Source: Lachnospiraceae bacterium
Lineage (GTDB): Bacteria > Bacillota > Clostridia > Lachnospirales > Lachnospiraceae
Direction of reading: 5' to 3'
NCBI GenBank assembly: GCA_017483425.1
Contig: JAFUWM010000267.1
Span: forward strand, 1 to 6,963
Length of the DNA stretch: 6,963 nt
Part shown: positions 5,200 through 6,963 of the stretch, piece after piece
Position numbering within the stretch: position 1 is the first letter of the stretch
Layout: every line of letters starts with the position of its first letter
The notes under the pieces: generated by a model
The model's input: only the letters and a program-made list of their open reading frames with translations
Database searches by the model: none
What the model was told of the DNA's origin: nothing
Position numbers and translations under genes: made by a program

Positions 5200-6963
5200 C
5201 TTCTCCGTCTCCTTTATCTTCTTCGATTTCGTATAACTCAACCTCTACATCGGGATCATCATCTGATAAGGCATTATCCTCTCCTTCGATCTTGTCCCTG
5301 ACCTTGGCGATCTTTACTATCTTTGAATCACCGTCAAGGTTCATTATCTTCACGCCCTGTGTTATGCGTCCGATAGTAGATACATCATTTGCCCTTATCT
5401 GTATAATTATTCCCTTGTCTGTTATAAGCATGACCTCATGCTCATCATTTACAGACTTGACGCCTATAACATAACCTGTACGGTCCGTGATCTTATAGCA
5501 CTTTAATCCCTTGCCGCCACGCCTTTGCAGCGTAAATTCGGAAATATCGGTTCTCTTGCCCATTCCGTTCTCGGTTACAATGAGCAAAGAATCTCCCTGG
5601 GTCTTAAGCTGCATACCGACTATCTCATCACCGTCGTCAAGATTCATTCCTATGACACCCATGGAAGTACGTCCGGTAGGTCTTACATCCGTATCCTTGA
5701 AATGTATGCACATACCATATTTCGTGATAAGAAATTCCTCTTCCGAATCGGTTGTCTGTTTTACTTCTATGAGCTCATCACCGTCTTTTAAGTTAATGGC
5801 ATTCAGTCCGGTCTTTCTGATATTTCTGTATTCATACAGCCTTGTCTTCTTGATGATGCCCGTCTTTGTTACCATGAAAAGATATTTGTCATCATCTATC
5901 TCATTTATCGGGATAGTTGCGGTTATCTTTTCTTCAGGCTGAAGCTGCAGGAGATTTACTATTGCTATACCTCTCGCGTTTCTTGAAGATTCCGGTATCT
6001 CATAAGCCTTAAGTGAATATGCTCTTCCCTTATTTGTAAAGAACATCACATAGCTGTGCGTAGTGCACATTAAAAGATCCTCAATATAGTCATCCTGTAT
6101 CGTGGTTATTCCCTTAATACCTTTGCCTCCGCGATGCTGCGCGGCAAAATTATCTACGGACATCCTCTTGATATACCCCAGAGATGTCATAGCGAGAACG
6201 GTATTTTCCTGAGGTACGAGATCCTCTATAGAAATGTCAGAATAATCAATGCCTATACTCGTCCTTCTGTCATTTCCGAATTTATCGGAGATAACCGTTA
6301 TCTCTTCCTTTATCACGCCGAGAAGCTTTTTAGGATCGGCAAGGATTGACTTAAACTCTTCTATCTGCTTTTGAAGCTCTGTATATTCATCTTCTATTTT
6401 CTGTCTTTCAAGAGCGGCAAGAGCGCGAAGCCTCATGTCAACTATAGCCTGAGCCTGTCCGTCATCTATCTCAAGAAATTCTATAAGACTTTCCTTTGCC
6501 TCCGCTACAGTCTTGCTTGCCCTTATCCTTGCTATCACTTCATCTATGACATCAAGCGCTTTTAATAATCCCTGTAAAATATGAGCCCTTGCTTCTGCCT
6601 TATCAAGATCATATTTTATGCGCCTTGTGACCACATCAACCTGATGCTCAAGATAATGATCAAGAACTTCAAGCAGATTCATGACCTTTGGCTGATTATC
6701 TATGAGCGCGAGCATTATCACGCCAAAAGTATCCTGCATCTGTGTATGCTTATATAAAAGATTCAATACAACATTTGCATTGGCATCCTTACGGAGTTCG
6801 ATCACAACCCTCATGCCTTCCCTGTTGGTCTCATCTCTTATAGCAGTAATCCCGTCTATCTTTTTATCTTTAACAAGATCCGCCATATTCTTAATAAGAT
6901 TTGCCTTATTTACCATATATGGCAGTTCCGTAACTATTATCTGGCTTTTACCATTTGGAAGTG
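5192..6963 (-). CDS. gyrA: DNA gyrase subunit A, C-terminal two thirds (partial, 5' end outside window)
   Basis: GyrA is the DNA-breaking and DNA-wrapping subunit of the A2B2 gyrase that introduces negative supercoils. The frame stays open to the right edge, giving 589 visible residues beginning LPNGKSQIIVTELPY. Roughly 260 N-terminal residues, with the winged-helix domain and active-site tyrosine, are outside the window; an ATG at 6914-6916 is internal. Counting from that Met, the rest of the breakage-reunion domain, including the coiled-coil arm and the DMRLRALAALER segment near 160-171, runs to about 215. A six-bladed beta-pinwheel follows, about 230-540. Blade 1 carries a GyrA box, QHRGGKG (260-266), and a later blade carries QRRGGKG (464-470). 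The box separates GyrA from ParC. The protein ends in an Asp/Glu-rich tail, as many GyrA proteins do. The TGA stop lies inside the serS start region, an 8 nt overlap. Confidence 0.98.
   Translation of the reverse strand, partial: LPNGKSQIIVTELPYMVNKANLIKNMADLVKDKKIDGITAIRDETNREGMRVVIELRKDANANVVLNLLYKHTQMQDTFGVIMLALIDNQPKVMNLLEVLDHYLEHQVDVVTRRIKYDLDKAEARAHILQGLLKALDVIDEVIARIRASKTVAEAKESLIEFLEIDDGQAQAIVDMRLRALAALERQKIEDEYTELQKQIEEFKSILADPKKLLGVIKEEITVISDKFGNDRRTSIGIDYSDISIEDLVPQENTVLAMTSLGYIKRMSVDNFAAQHRGGKGIKGITTIQDDYIEDLLMCTTHSYVMFFTNKGRAYSLKAYEIPESSRNARGIAIVNLLQLQPEEKITATIPINEIDDDKYLFMVTKTGIIKKTRLYEYRNIRKTGLNAINLKDGDELIEVKQTTDSEEEFLITKYGMCIHFKDTDVRPTGRTSMGVIGMNLDDGDEIVGMQLKTQGDSLLIVTENGMGKRTDISEFTLQRRGGKGLKCYKITDRTGYVIGVKSVNDEHEVMLITDKGIIIQIRANDVSTIGRITQGVKIMNLDGDSKIVKIAKVRDKIEGEDNALSDDDPDVEVELYEIEEDKGDGEDA
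5209..5215 (-). promoter_or_regulatory. Ribosome binding site of serS
   Basis: The minus strand reads AAAGGAG, then 9 nt, then ATG at 5199. It lies inside the gyrA coding sequence, just before the gyrA stop. It decides the serS start: the in-frame TTG at 5241 would add 14 residues (MSYTKSKKIKETEK) that SerS proteins do not normally have. A second GGAG at 5203-5206 is too close to the ATG to be the main site. Confidence 0.8.

Noticed and set aside
4354..5301. A 315-codon open frame on the plus strand opposite serS
   Set aside because: It lies wholly antisense to serS and the gyrA 3' end, and its product is rich in Tyr, His, Leu and Phe with no recognisable domain. It reflects the codon usage of the opposite strand. 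The other plus-strand open frames are rejected for the same reason.

Overview
The window reads as chromosomal DNA from an anaerobic, low-to-moderate GC Firmicute, most probably a Clostridia/Lachnospiraceae-type organism. Three things support this: the form of the seryl-tRNA synthetase, the oxygen-sensitive two-subunit iron-sulfur fumarase, and a tRNA gene with no encoded CCA. This is an inference from protein character; no database search was possible.

Everything supported lies on the minus strand, so genes run from the right edge to the left. In transcription order they are: the C-terminal two thirds of gyrA (cut by the right edge), serS, the alpha and beta subunits of a class I fumarate hydratase, tRNA-Ser(GCU), and a large YfhO-family membrane protein. 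Packing is tight. gyrA and serS overlap by 8 nt, serS and the fumarase alpha gene share one base (TAATG), 52 nt separate the two fumarase genes, 45 nt separate fumarase beta from the tRNA, and 5 nt separate the tRNA from the yfhO start codon. I see no convincing terminator or promoter anywhere, so one long transcript with an embedded tRNA is the simplest reading, though it is untested.

The genes do not form one pathway. gyrA acts in DNA supercoiling, serS and tRNA-Ser in translation (enzyme and substrate in the same gene string), the fumarase in C4-dicarboxylate metabolism, and the YfhO protein probably in cell-envelope glycopolymer modification. No stretch above 300 bases lacks a gene, and no mobile element, CRISPR array or prophage gene is visible.

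I do not see an undescribed multi-gene system. Two points most deserve a second look. First, the YfhO reading frame stops at a TAG inside its usual C-terminal domain, and the same frame beyond the stop looks like the missing continuation. Second, yfhO starts 5 nt after the tRNA 3' end with no Shine-Dalgarno sequence, so tRNA 3' processing would leave an almost leaderless mRNA.
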